Shown one piece after another: positions 53,301 to 63,800 of a stretch of 64,000 nt of DNA. The stretch is taken from positions 912,048,340-912,112,339 of the forward strand of contig NC_081409.1 in NCBI RefSeq assembly GCF_030272615.1, written 5' to 3'. Origin of the DNA: Cryptomeria japonica. Its lineage: Eukaryota > Streptophyta > Pinopsida > Cupressales > Cupressaceae. The notes beneath the pieces were generated by a model that saw only the letters and a list, made by a program, of their open reading frames with translations, was not told the DNA's origin and made no database searches. Numbering within the stretch: position 1 is the stretch's first letter; every line of letters begins with the position of its first letter. A program made the position numbers and the translations under genes.

Positions 53301-54349
53301 CGAGCCAATTTACACCTCATTTTTGTGCCCGTACTTTAGCGTGCCCTCTCCTCATCACCTATCTAGGTCCATTTTGTGCCCAAACTCCAGTTCCAATGCC
53401 ATGTACACCCACTAATGAACTTCCTAGAGGGGTGTCCTCCCTAGGGCCTAATTGTGGTCCCTTTCTGAGAAGGGCCAGAGCACCAAACGCCTTGGTCCTC
53501 TTAGTTGGGCCCAATTTTGAAATAGGGCGAGGTTCCTATCTCTCCAACAAGAATTCATTTTTGTGGCTCTGCATGACCGTTGGAGGTCAGCCTAATCGGT
53601 TAATGACCTAGATACCACTATATAAAGACATTTGATCAACCTAATTTCATCTATCCATTTCTATCAACAACAAGTAATCTAGCATTCTTGCATCCACGAA
53701 GTATTCATCATCAAGCATTTTTAGAGATCTTTAAGGCTGCATATTCTTCGTTCAATCATTGTGGAGCAAAATTACATCATTCATATGCAAGCAGGTGTGT
53801 GTGATTAGGGTTTTGTCATGTTCATGCCATTTCATACAACATATGTGATTACATTCAAGAAGCAAAGCATAATCATCAACAATTGCAGATCTGAGGTATA
53901 TCTTTCCAACATTTATTTTAGTATTTGCATTTATTCATTCAAGGTTAATTCCTAAACTGGAGTTTGACTTAGGTCAATTTTAAGGATCGACATTATTCGC
54001 AAAGACGAATAGGTTCCCTTTTGGATGGTGAGAAGTTCAGATGACCAAGGCGACGGGCATTCTGATCTCGGCAATTTAGGTCAACTTTCTGAGAACAGAT
54101 CCAAACATTCACATATTGCTCAAATCCAGATTCATGGCTCTATTTGACTACTGTAGCTCACTGTTTATGCATAATTGCTTCAATTCACACACATTTACCC
54201 TAATTTCAGCATTATTATTTAAATCAGTTCAATTTAAAGGGAAATAAGAGGCATATCTAAAACCCTTGGAATTTGATCATAATCTTGGTCTTTTAGGCTT
54301 AGAACCTTGCAAGAAAAAGTAAAACTATGTTCAGAAATTGAGATATTTT
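53301..54349. other. No gene seen; possible old LTR
   Basis: A TATA-like CTATATAAAG at about 53619-53628 is followed by ATCAACCTAATTTCATCTAT and a run of short CATC/TCAAG words. This arrangement could be the promoter part of a decayed LTR belonging to the Tat-like element downstream, but no PBS or termini were found. Confidence 0.3.
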
Positions 54350-55115
54350 CCCTCTAACAATAAATCAATAGTATAAGAGTACTTGCAAAAGAATCTTACG
54401 ATCTACTGTTCCATGTCTCCAACATATAGAAATTTTGAAAACTAGAAACCATCAAGTAATATGCAAAACCATGAAGCACAGCAAAAAGCCAACACCACTC
54501 ATGGTCAAGCATCTTGGAATAGTATTTAAATCCTCTCACACACCTTACATGTCATAGATCTCATTGAATTTTTCATAATAGTCAAATTGACCAAGATGCC
54601 AATTCTAGGCACTTCTAAGGGCATTCAATGGTTGTACTTGTGTCATAACCACCAAAAAAAGGAGGTGCTTTATAACTTTCAATTTTGACATTTTCCATGT
54701 AAATTGCATCTTCTATTCCTTCTAACATAATATGCTAAATGTCACAAAACATAATTAATAAATAAATAATGTCCCCACCCACACATGGGAGTCTCATTTT
54801 TTACCACTCCAACATATTTGGAGAGCATACATTTTTTATGGTCTGAATAATTAAATACAATTAATCAAGACTTAGGATCGCAAGACGAATGGCACCCCTT
54901 TCCTAACAAGTTTAGTGTGGCATTCTTAATCCTGAGTTTCCAAGCCAACTTAGCCACCCTCGTTATATATTTGCTTCTTTTTGTTGACATGATACTTTGT
55001 TTCAAATGCTTCTCTTACTAATCCTTTGGGGAAGCATTGCTCTCTATATTTGGACTTCCAATTATAGTGACAAGAATAGTTTTTGGCAAGCAGTCCCTAA
55101 CTACTTGAATTGTTT
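54350..55115 (+). repeat. Diverged dispersed repeat, copy 2
   Basis: Counterpart of 40235-41215: shares GTCAAATTGACCAAGAT (about 54580), CACTCCAACATAT (about 54808), ATACAATTAATCAAGACTTA (about 54852), then GCTTCTTTTTGTTGACATGA (about 54972) and GGCAAGCAGTCCC (about 55085). No coding frame supported. Confidence 0.55.
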
Positions 55116-55317
55116 TCTTATAACTGGCCGAAGGGGTTCTGTAGGGGCAGTTGGTAGTTGCGGTGGTTGGTACCTCCGCCAACAACTAAGTAGTATAAAT
55201 GTGACTGTAAGAAACCCTAGCAGTAGTATTGATTGTACATTTTGATTGAATGCAATAAAAGATCTATCATTCTGGCCTATGTGATTCTATGATGTTCTAT
55301 TAATTACTTTATGAATA

Positions 55318-56437
55318 TTGTCTGTATATTTCCATTATGTTGCTCTGCAATTCAAACTGACACTTAAAGGAGCAAACACTCTCCCTCTTAAAGATGAAGC
55401 ATTAATAAATAGTGCTATTCCCTCTCCAAAATTTGACCCTACCCATAAGGACATCATTATGCAAGAAGATATTTTTAACACCCCTCCTAATGATCTCACT
55501 ATTTGGGATGAACCATTGGATAATGGTGTTGATTATTCTATTAATTTGTTTCTCCCTGATGAGAGTACCTTGGTTAAAGAGGATAAAATTATGATAAAAG
55601 AGGGTGATATGATTGACAATTCCTTAATAACACCTCACCTTCTATTGATTTCAATCATTTTTCCTCTAAAGATGAAGCATCTCCCTCTCCCCAACTTGGC
55701 TCTACTCATGAGGATACCCTAGTTCAAGAAGAGATTGTAAATATTTCTTTCAAAGATCTCCTCTCAAGGATGAACCTTTGAAAAGTAATGTTGATCCTTC
55801 TCCTAGAGCGTACCTCCCCCATGTGGATCCTTTGGTGGAAGAGGAGGATATTATAGCCACCTTTCTTAGTCACATTATGCCTTCTTTCAATAACCCTCCT
55901 TCTAGGGATGAAGCATTAATGCCTACTCCTAGTCCATCTCCCAAAATTGATCCTACCCATGATAACATTTTGGTGCAAGAAGAGACTATCAACACTTCTT
56001 TCAATAATTCCCACCATATAAATGATGTTGATCCTTCTCCTAAAATATACACCCCTTGTAAGGATACTTTGGAACAAGAGAATGATCCTAGGTCACAAGG
56101 GCTTGATATCCTTAATACTCCCTTCTATGAGGATCTCCCTTTCATCCAATCCAAAGAAAAACCTATTCATGAAGAAATGTTTAAGGATGATAAGTCTCTT
56201 TATGAACCACCTCATGATTTTATCTCTATTAGATCCTCTTTACATGTTCCCAAACCTTCTTCAATCAATATGGTGCATGTGAATGGTTATCAAACACCTA
56301 ATAAACCCCTCTTCACAGTTCAAGGTGCTAGTCCTTCTCCAAATCTAGACAAGCCTCTCTTTGTGGTTCAAGGTGGTTATAGTAATGATGCCTTTTGCAC
56401 TCCTAACAAACCGGTTATTACTGTGCAATTCAAATAA
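55318..56437 (+). pseudogene. Tat/Ogre-like gypsy protein segment with about 40-residue repeats
   Basis: Two frames (55318-55722, 55778-56437) encode degenerate repeats with a DEAL..PSPK.DPTH core followed by VQEE..NT.F (for example SPSPKIDPTHDNILVQEETI at about 55935, and KDEASPSPQLGSTHEDTLVQ in another frame at about 55670). The tail has TPNKPLFTVQG-like repeats (56290-56430). The segment is Pro/Asp/Ser rich, with no catalytic motif. It precedes the protease-containing ORF on the same strand, so it is probably an N-terminal or gag-adjacent part of the same element. Frameshifted. Confidence 0.5.
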
Positions 56438-56684
56438 CCCAAGAGAGTTATCCTACTAAGAGCTCTTATGAGTATGTTAAACAAATAACCCAAGAGAGTT
56501 ACAATTTAGTTGCCCACACATATAATACACGAAACAATAGGCAACCTAATCCTCCTCTGGTTATTCCTTCTTCACTTCCCACTTCTCAACCTATTCTTCC
56601 ACTAGCACCTCGTATATCACAAACTCTTGGTAAGGAGTATGATCTTATTGAACAACTTAAAGCTACTCCTGCCAAGATATCTCT

Positions 56685-58245
56685 TTGGGATTTGATTCAA
56701 ACTTCATCAACTCATCATGGAATGTTACAAGATGCTTTAAAGAACTTAAATGTCTCGTTGCAGTGACACCTAATAACATGGCTTCTTTGATTGTCTCCAT
56801 GACAACACGTAAAGCTCAAATTGTGTTCACCCAAGATGAGTTACCTCCTCATGAAGTTCAACACCGATATGATCCTCTTATGATTGTTGTTCTTATCAAT
56901 GGTAATGCTATAAGACGGACCCTTGTCGATAATGGCTCTGGCCTTAACATTTGTAGTGTTAACCTACTGCATAAGATCAAAGTGGATACTTCTCTCATTA
57001 AACCTGATTCTCTTACTATTCATGGCTTCGATAATGTGGCTAGGTCTTCGCTAGGTATTATAACCTTACCTGTTAAGGGAGGACCTGTTATCTTACCCAC
57101 ACCTATTCATGTCATGCTCGATAATCTGACTTATATTTTGTTGTTAGCAAGACCTTGGATCCATAATATGCAAGCTGTCCCTTCCACTTTGCATAGGCAA
57201 GTTAAGTTCATTTGTAACAACAAGATGTATACCTTGTTTGTCGATACCAATCTTCAAGCTTATTTGCAAACATCTTCTTCTAAGTCTTCCTCGACCGATT
57301 CTTCCCCAACCATTTCCGATGCTTCTTCTAACATCCCTTCTTCCTCAAATACCCATGTTCCCTCCACTGATTCCAAGACTCCTAAAAAGGATTCTACTCA
57401 ATCTAAATCCTCTCCCAAAGATATATTTTCTCCCGAAGGGGTACTCTTAGATGACGATTGGGGATCTCTAGACTTTAATCGTGCTTTTGTGGGAGAATAT
57501 AGGGTCTCTTGGAAAGAATCTAAGGATGAATCTAAAAAGCAACCCACCTTGTCTAAACAACTCAATAGCAATTTTGTGGCTGCTTCTAATCCAAACAATT
57601 CTTCAGAATCTTCTCCTTATTCATCTAATTATGGCATTGAGACCTATGAGGCCCCACCATCTCTTTCTGATTTGGCATCTCTTTATGGTCCTGATTTTCA
57701 CATTTTAGCTAAGAGTGGATATAATGCCAATGGTTGTAGCACAAATGAACAAGGGATTAAGGTTCCTTTAGAAAATAGCATACGTGAAGCTTCATTTGGA
57801 CTTGGATATAATCCTTCAAAGCCCACCAAAGTATCTAAAAGACCATCTCTCAATGTGAATGCTATATTTAGTAGCAATGATAACCTCATCTCAATTAAAT
57901 CATCCTCTACATCTCTCAACACTCATCCCACTCATAAGGAAATTATGGTGATTGAAAAGTCTCTTTATGAATCTCCCCAAGAGATTTCTGATCTTACTTA
58001 TGAGGCTTTATCTTCTATTCATCCTAATATCCTCTTACCTAGAAATAAGGCCCTAATGACTTATGCTTGTCCCTTTCCTAAGCTTTCTTATGTGCAAGAG
58101 GAGCATGATTTAGTGGCCTATTCTTCTCCTACTAGAGACTACTCTCTTGATCAAGACATTTCAATATTAATCATCTTATACATGTTTTTGCTCTCATTGA
58201 CTGTAGAGCATTCAACATGTCATATTCAAATTCTTCATCCAATCT
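56685..58245 (+). pseudogene. Gypsy (Tat/Ogre-like) aspartic protease and spacer
   Basis: A 527-codon frame, here ended at the solo LTR insertion (58246). Residues about 60-180 form a retrotransposon protease: MIVVLINGNAIRRTLVDNGS then GLNICSVNLLHKI, an active site of D-N-G as in Ogre/Tat and Athila lineages; SLTIHGFDNVARSSLGIITL; and YILLLARPWIHNMQAVPSTL (counterpart of LGRPWxHxxxAVPSSLHQ). Next comes a Ser-rich low-complexity spacer (about residues 190-240) and further repeats. RT, RNase H and integrase are not found; 60954-62121 beyond the inserted LTR has no pol motif, so pol is deleted or elsewhere. Confidence 0.75.
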
Positions 58246-59245
58246 ATGTAATGTCCCCTTCTCAGTAGGAGGTAATCAGTGGTCCATTAGCCTATTCTGG
58301 AAACACGTAGGCTAACTGGAATGAGGAATAATTCCTATTTTCTAGGAGTATTCCTCGCAGTTTTCAAGGATGTTTTGGTTGGAGTTTGGCAGAAAGAATT
58401 GAGGTTTCCTTCTGGGTTTTCTGTAAGCTTCGCAATGGTATGACATGCAATCAGTTCAAGAAAGTTTGCAGAATTTACTATTTTTAGTAAGTTGATATCA
58501 GATGACTGGATTTTGGGGTTTTTTTGGGTTTTCCGAGCTCATTCACAGGGTTCGTCAAGCATGTTTTTTGGAGCTGTTTTCCAGACATACTATTTTTAGT
58601 AAGTGCCAGTTCAGGCAGTGCTATTTTTGGCAGTCTTGAGCAGAGCTCCAACCCAGTTCAGATTAGTGTTTTCTGCACTTCAGTTCTCATGGTTGATTTG
58701 GCAGCAATCAGTGGTTGATTTATAATTGATTAATTAAATATTATTACTTTATTCCAAAGTTTAATATTTAATTATTTCACTGATTATTTTTTGGAGGAAC
58801 GACTTAGGAAGGAAATATAATATCATTTATCGTAAGTTAGGTTTTAATTCCCAAGTCAGAAAAGGGCGTCCAAATTGAATATATTTCATGTATCTAATAT
58901 TCTAATGTTGCAAGTGTGGACCTTGGGAACTGTGCAACTAGGCTTACCTGGGAAAGTGGACGCCATGTTTGAAAGGGACATGAAAATGAAATGAAGTGAA
59001 TTTCAAATGAGTTTGGGCGCCATTTGCATTTGAATTTCAGATGGAGAAATCTGTAAATACAAGGGATGGGCTCCTCATTTGATCATCTTGGAGAAATTAT
59101 ACCGTTATGCTGTCGAAATGGTGATTGAACTAGAGCTTCGAAGTTGTGGCTTCCTAGCTTGCTCAGTTTTGAACTTGAAATAAAGTACCTAGCTGATTTC
59201 AATGTGTTATTGGAGTCATTTGTGAGTGTGCTTTTTGTTGAGACA

Positions 59246-59319
59246 TGGACCAGCTAGGACTCGAACCTAGGACCTTCCATACGCTGCTGGAGTGCTCTAC
59301 CATTGAGCTACTGGCCCCT
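59246..59319 (-). other. tRNA-like sequence in TRIM 3' LTR
   Basis: Minus strand starts GGGGCCAGTAGCTCAATGGT. A box TAGCTCAATGGTAGAGCA (59310-59293), B box GGTTCGAGTCC (59267-59257). D-stem (GCTC/GAGC) and T-stem (CTAGG/CCTAG) are intact; the acceptor stem is partly paired; the anticodon arm is weak with an 8-base loop. It resembles tRNA-Cys or tRNA-Ala most but is not a plausible functional tRNA gene. Confidence 0.75.
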
Positions 59320-59420
59320 CTTGGACCAATCCATCGTCAGTCCGAGTGTGGCTTATTCCAACACCAACACCCCCCCTTAAGCCACACCTCTCGTGTGCTT
59401 GGGGCTCCTAACCTGGACCT

Positions 59421-59433
59421 GGCTCTGATACCA
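59421..59433 (-). other. Primer binding site of the TRIM
   Basis: Minus-strand TGGTATCAGAGCC, 13 bases matching the complement of initiator tRNA-Met, three bases from the 5' LTR end. Confidence 0.88.
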
Positions 59434-59443
59434 TATTGAGACA

Positions 59444-59517
59444 TGAACCAGCTAGGACTCGAACCTAGGACCTTCCATACGCTGCTGGAGTGCTCTACCA
59501 CTGAGCTACTGGCCCCC
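59444..59517 (-). other. tRNA-like sequence in TRIM 5' LTR
   Basis: Same structure as in the 3' LTR, with A box TAGCTCAGTGGTAGAGCA (59508-59491) and B box GGTTCGAGTCC (59465-59455). Both boxes fit Pol III internal promoter consensus. The A box differs between the two LTRs at one position and the B boxes are identical. Confidence 0.75.
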
Positions 59518-59902
59518 CTTGGACCAATTCATCATTGATCCGGGTGTGGCTTATTTCAACACCAACACTTTCAGTTTTCAATGTGTTTCAGAATTTTTAA
59601 AGAGTGGAGTGTTTTCTTGTGTTACTGGTTTTGGTGTGGCTGAAGCAAAGAATTGTTCATATCTCCCTACTTGTGCGACCCATCATTCTGGGTATCGTCT
59701 CGTTGGAAGCGTAGTTGGAGGGCGATCATTCTTCTACTTTGGCATTGCTTTTGATGTGCATTATGTTTTTTAGTGGCAAATCGAATTTCTGGTGCTGGGC
59801 GTACTTTTCCTGGAGTTGTCTTGGGTTGCATGCTGATTGTTGGTGGTGATTTTGGTGTCGGTTTGTGATTCTATCTTCGACATCTTGGTCATATCTTTCT
59901 TT

Positions 59903-60183
59903 TGTTGGCGGTAATATTGTACGGGAATAGAACAGTAGTTAGTCAGATAGTACTTTACTTTGTTAGTAATCGAGGGATGGTAGTTATGGGTGCGACAGTT
60001 GTCCCTCGCATCCCCTCGGTACCTTTATATACCATGGAAGGTAACTTGTAAACACACATGATTATGAATGGAAATAGTATCTCTTATATTTGCTTGATCT
60101 TATCATCTGGTATCTATGGCATTATTGTTTCTCGTTAAGCATTCTATCTGTATGTTTTAAACTGTTCACCCTGAGGGTAAACA
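59903..60183 (+). mobile_element. Small solo LTR (281 bp), copia-like
   Basis: Begins TGTTGGCGGTAATATTGTAC, ends GAGGGTAAACA, with a perfect TSD TCTTT (59898-59902, 60184-60188). TATA box TTTATATACC at about 60024. Short size and TGTTGG..AACA ends suggest a Ty1/copia element, but class cannot be fixed without internal sequence. Nested inside the A-family solo LTR. Confidence 0.85.
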
Positions 60184-60486
60184 TCTTTTGCCTGTGTTTG
60201 TGTGCGATTTGGAGCTGTTTTGGAGAAGTTGAGTCTTTCTGTGTTGCTGGTCTAGTGATGGAGTCTGCTGGTATTTTACATCAGATTTGGTTAATTGTGT
60301 TTTAGCTTGTATTTTTTCTGAATTTCATTGTTGTAATCTTTAGTACTTCATTGTATTCATCATTGTAATGATTGGTTATTAATACTAACCTCTATTGTAT
60401 CCGAAGTACTCATTGTAATTCCCACTGCACAAGTGGAAGAGGTTGGCTTGGCCGCCTTCAATGTTTGTAATTTAGTTTGTAGTTCA

Positions 60487-60650
60487 ATCCTCCCGCAGCA
60501 TAAGCAATCAAGTGACCCTTGTTTGTATTTGTCCTCCCGCTACATAAGCGGTTTAGTGATTTATGTTTATAATTGTCCTCCTGCTGCCTAAGCGGTTGAG
60601 TTGAGTTCGTTTAGTGATAAATCCTCCCGCTGAAATATCGAGGTAGAGTG
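60487..60650 (+). repeat. Four tandem small-hairpin units in A-family solo LTR
   Basis: TCCTCCCGCAGCATAAGC, TCCTCCCGCTACATAAGCGG, TCCTCCTGCTGCCTAAGCGG and TCCTCCCGCTGAAATATCGA lie at about 43-57 bp intervals. Stems are CCGC/GCGG. Same place as the arrays at 14147-14315 and 30031-30205, with different loops. Confidence 0.65.
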
Positions 60651-60953
60651 ATTGTGCTTGATTGTGATCTTGTTTCCTTGGCTGGTTTACTACCAAGTTT
60701 CTTGTTTCCATCCCGCTGAAAAGTGGAAGAGATTGGCTTGCCGCCTAGTATTTTAATCAGCATTTCAGACTTTGCATCTAACGATCCCCGATCACTATAT
60801 GCTCCCACCCTCCCAGCTTGGGCTCTCAGTGATCAAAAGGTGGAAGGGTTCCTTTCAGTTGGCTTGGATTGCATTTTTCTAACCCTAACAGGTGATTGGT
60901 TTGTTGTTAAATTGTTTAAAAAACAAAAAAATTGTTGGGGATATTACAATCTA

Positions 60954-62121
60954 TCATAGCTTTAAATAACATTAGTGGCTATTAAGTTGCTCCTTATCAT
61001 GTAACATTGGTAGCTTACCTACTGGGGGCTCATTGTCATTCATGATAGTACAATTTCATGTGCAATCATACGTTGGAAGCAACATAATAGCCTATTTTTT
61101 GTCCCATCTCTTGTCTCTAAGTATGGGGGCAAGAGTGATTTCAAACATCTCTCCTTAAGATAAAAGCTTTCCCCTTTGTGAAGAAGTGTCTTCTATAAGG
61201 ATTTCTTATTGATGGTAGAGGTGTATATTCCTATTTGGAATTCCTTCTCTTATATTGGAACAAGTATCCTTAATAAGGATCTTAAGTACATATCCTTCAT
61301 TGGGACAACTTCCTTGGTGTTGGAAGTCTTTAATCATTCATCAAATTCTTTTCTTCATTAAGTGGTATCTTTTATAAGGAACCCTTCTATGTTGTGAACC
61401 TGCATATCACTGATGGGGATCTATTTCCTTCTTTTAGAAGAATGTTTCTTTTATAAATGATCTCCCTTTAATGTCCTTGCCTCTATGCTTGGGGGGCAAG
61501 GGTGATATTCCAATCTTCTCTCTTTTTTCCAATGATTCACCTTTCCTTTGTTGAGTTGCATTTTTCAAATTGACGTCATCTCTTGCATAGAATATGTGTG
61601 TTGCTTATTTAAGACCTATTCTCTGTTTGAAATGATACAATCCCTCCTTAGTGAAAGTGTCTAATCTTTTGCTAAGAATCCTCTTTTCCTAAATATTGGA
61701 GAAGGTATGTATTCTTCGTTTCCTTCTCCTCTTTTTCAAGATGTTATCTTTACCAAATATCCCTAATATTCTAGAAGGCGGATGTCTTTGATAATGATCT
61801 CTCCCTCCATTTTCACAATTTAGATGGCAATTCTTTCTAAAACCTAATTCTGCATTTTTTGCTTAATCTTTCATCTTGTGTTAGAGAGCTCCAATCCTCA
61901 CACTCTTGGTTGTGTTGGAATTGGGTTCAATCCTCTTTCTTACCAAATGTTTCATGATGCGCTTCTGGCTTGTATCAAGCTTCGTTGTGAGCATTTGTCA
62001 TCACCTCTTTTCACAATTCGTTGTGGTAAACATGATACCCTATTTCACCTAAACTAATTAGCAAGCCGAAACAGAGGGGGGCATATAGCTGCCCGCGAAT
62101 TTCATCACTTCCCTACTATGC
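60954..62121 (+). other. 3' non-coding remnant of the Tat-like element, with a PPT-like run
   Basis: No coding frame above about 80 codons. Repeated words such as TATAAGGA/ATAAGGATC and two copies of GGGGGCAAG(A/G)GTGAT (about 61127 and 61490) suggest a degenerate repeat region. A polypurine tract ACAGAGGGGGG lies at 62071-62081 followed by CATATAGCTGCC, so a 3' LTR may have begun here before the insertion at 62122. TATGC at 62117-62121 is the TSD of the next element. Confidence 0.4.
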
Positions 62122-63795
62122 TGCAATGTCCCCATTTTAGCAGACATGGTTTTTTGGTGATTAGCCTATCATTCTGACCCTCTTAGGCTAATGAGTATGG
62201 ATAGAGGGTCTCCTGAGGCTTGTATCAGCTCCAGAGTTCAGTGTGTTTCGATTTGGCTTTCGTTTGGTATCATTTGGACTTCATTTGCTATACTTACTAT
62301 TTATAGTAAGTTTGAGATGTTAGAGATGGACCCCTTCTATTTTTAGTAAAGGGGTATGGTCATATGCAGCTTCATCATGTCAGCTCCCAGCTCAGACGGC
62401 GTTTAAAAATGTTAGTATTAATGGAGATATTAATGTTTATTTAGTTTAAATAAACATTAATGTTTTGAGCTTATATTATTAAGTTATAATATAATTTTAT
62501 ATTATAACTTAAGTAAGGGTCCAAGTATCATTAAAGGGGACCATTTAATTAATTAATTGTGGTTCTTTTACCAAGGTGAAATATTAAATGACAAAGTGAA
62601 AATATTATATCATTAAATGTCATTTAATATCATTAATTGATTTAATGCCTTATTGGAGAAAATCGAACCTTCATGGGAAATATAGATAAGGCTTTTGAAA
62701 AGAAGAGAAGGAGGATTGATCATTGTGATTTTTGATGAGAAGACTTGTCTCTTGGCTTTGGAGAAGAAGCTGGGGTTTCTGCAGCTTGTCCAGAGTATCG
62801 GCATTGGAGAACGTGAAGACTTCATTGCATCAACAATTTGAGGGTGTGAGATATTCATCTGAAGTTGCTCCTAGGGTTGGCTTCATCCAGAAGTTGACAT
62901 TATGTGATTGGAGTTTTTGATTGAAGTTTCTCTGGAGCATTGAAGTGTAGAATACCAAGGGTTTCTGCAGGATTCAAGGCTTGTCGGCATTGGAGAGCGT
63001 GGCTTCTTCATTGTAACAGCATATAGAGGGTGTGCAATATCATCTGATTATGCTTGTGAGAGTTGGCTTCATTCAGAAGTCAATATTGAGCTGATTGGAG
63101 GGTTTATTTCAGAGTTTGTTTGCAGATTGAAAGAGACTACAGTGCGCTACAGTGCCATGAACAGTGCGCATGAACAGTGCGCTACAGTAGTTTGAATTCT
63201 ATAGATGGGGATTTAGAAAGGTGAACAGCTATATATATTTGACAAGGGCTTTGCATATGAGGAGAATCAAACCAATATATCAAGGCAGCCATTGAAATTC
63301 CAGGTTTTCTATCTATGGTCATTGTATTAGAAAAATCATTACTTCATTGCATCATTTTCTATTATGATTATATCATGAAATACTTGGAGGTTGCATATGT
63401 TTAATGGAGATATAAGTTGCATATTCCACATTCATGGTAACATTCAACATTGATCAGCCACTTAGCTTTCATGCCAATTGTTTGCTTAAATGCCTAATGG
63501 CTGTAGGTATACATTGGGATGCATGACTAGTGTTTGTCTTAATGTCAACTAGCTGTACTAGTTAATTTCAGTCATTACATGTGTGTGTAAAGGTCTAAAA
63601 CAGCTAGTATATCATTTCTATAACAACTTTGCATTGTTAGAAGCTTTCCATAACTTCATTTGCAGCCTACAAACCCAAAGAAGACAAATAAAGAATTCAC
63701 TACAGCGGCTTCAAACATTGTATGCCAAGTGTTTGACAATATTCCTTGGGGTTCAAATAAGCGAAACAAGGTCAGATTAGCCAAGGGATATTACA
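62122..63795 (+). mobile_element. Solo LTR C (1,674 bp) with perfect TSD
   Basis: Begins TGCAATGTCCCCATTTTAGC, ends AAGGGATATTACA, with TSD TATGC (62117-62121, 63796-63800). Contains the ACTTACTATTTATAGTAAGT palindrome (62292-62311) and a second CCCCTT..AAGGGG version (62331-62354), two perfect AT-rich hairpins (62429-62512), and CTACAGTGCGC/GAACAGTGCGC words (63136-63191). No internal region. The same family tail is at 2449-2587. Frames 62732-62920 and 63583-63780 have no known domain. Confidence 0.9.
62429..62512. repeat. Two perfect AT-rich hairpins in LTR C
   Basis: Hairpin 1: ATTAATGTTTATTTA, loop GTT, exact reverse complement (62429-62461). Hairpin 2: TTAAGTTATAATATAA, loop TT, exact reverse complement (62479-62512). 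Arms of 15 and 16 bp without mismatch, 17 bp apart. Confidence 0.85.
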
Positions 63796-63800
63796 TATGC

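Larger units (their letters stand above)
59239..59567 (-). mobile_element. 329-bp TRIM with tRNA-like sequence in each LTR
   Basis: On the minus strand: 5' LTR 59567-59437 (131 bp, TGTTGGTGTTG..CATGTCTCA), 3-base spacer, PBS TGGTATCAGAGCC (59433-59421), about 45 bp of unique sequence, PPT TTAAGGGGGGG (59380-59370), 3' LTR 59369-59239 (131 bp). The LTRs differ at about 10 of 131 positions. Each contains a tRNA-like stretch (59517-59444 and 59319-59246). It has no coding capacity, so reverse transcription and integration would depend on other elements. No clear TSD is seen (left TTTGT, right CTTTC). Size and structure fit terminal-repeat retrotransposons in miniature. Confidence 0.9.
58246..60948 (+). 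mobile_element. A-family solo LTR with TRIM and small LTR nested inside
   Basis: Begins TGTAATGTCCCCTTCTCAGT, ends GGGGATATTACA, with a perfect TSD ATCTA (58241-58245, 60949-60953). Net of the TRIM and the small solo LTR it is about 2.09 kb, the size of element A's LTRs, and is alignable with them. It has the two TACTATTTTTAGTA palindromes (58473-58492, 58585-58604) and tandem hairpin units (about 60487-60650). No internal region, so a solo LTR. Confidence 0.92.

Noticed and set aside
53243-53611. 122-codon ORF as a gene
   Set aside because: Starts in the hAT relic and continues in unrelated sequence without domain or context.
59246-59517. Two genuine tRNA genes
   Set aside because: Anticodon arm poorly paired with an 8-base loop, acceptor stem imperfect, and both lie inside direct repeats flanking a PBS and PPT.
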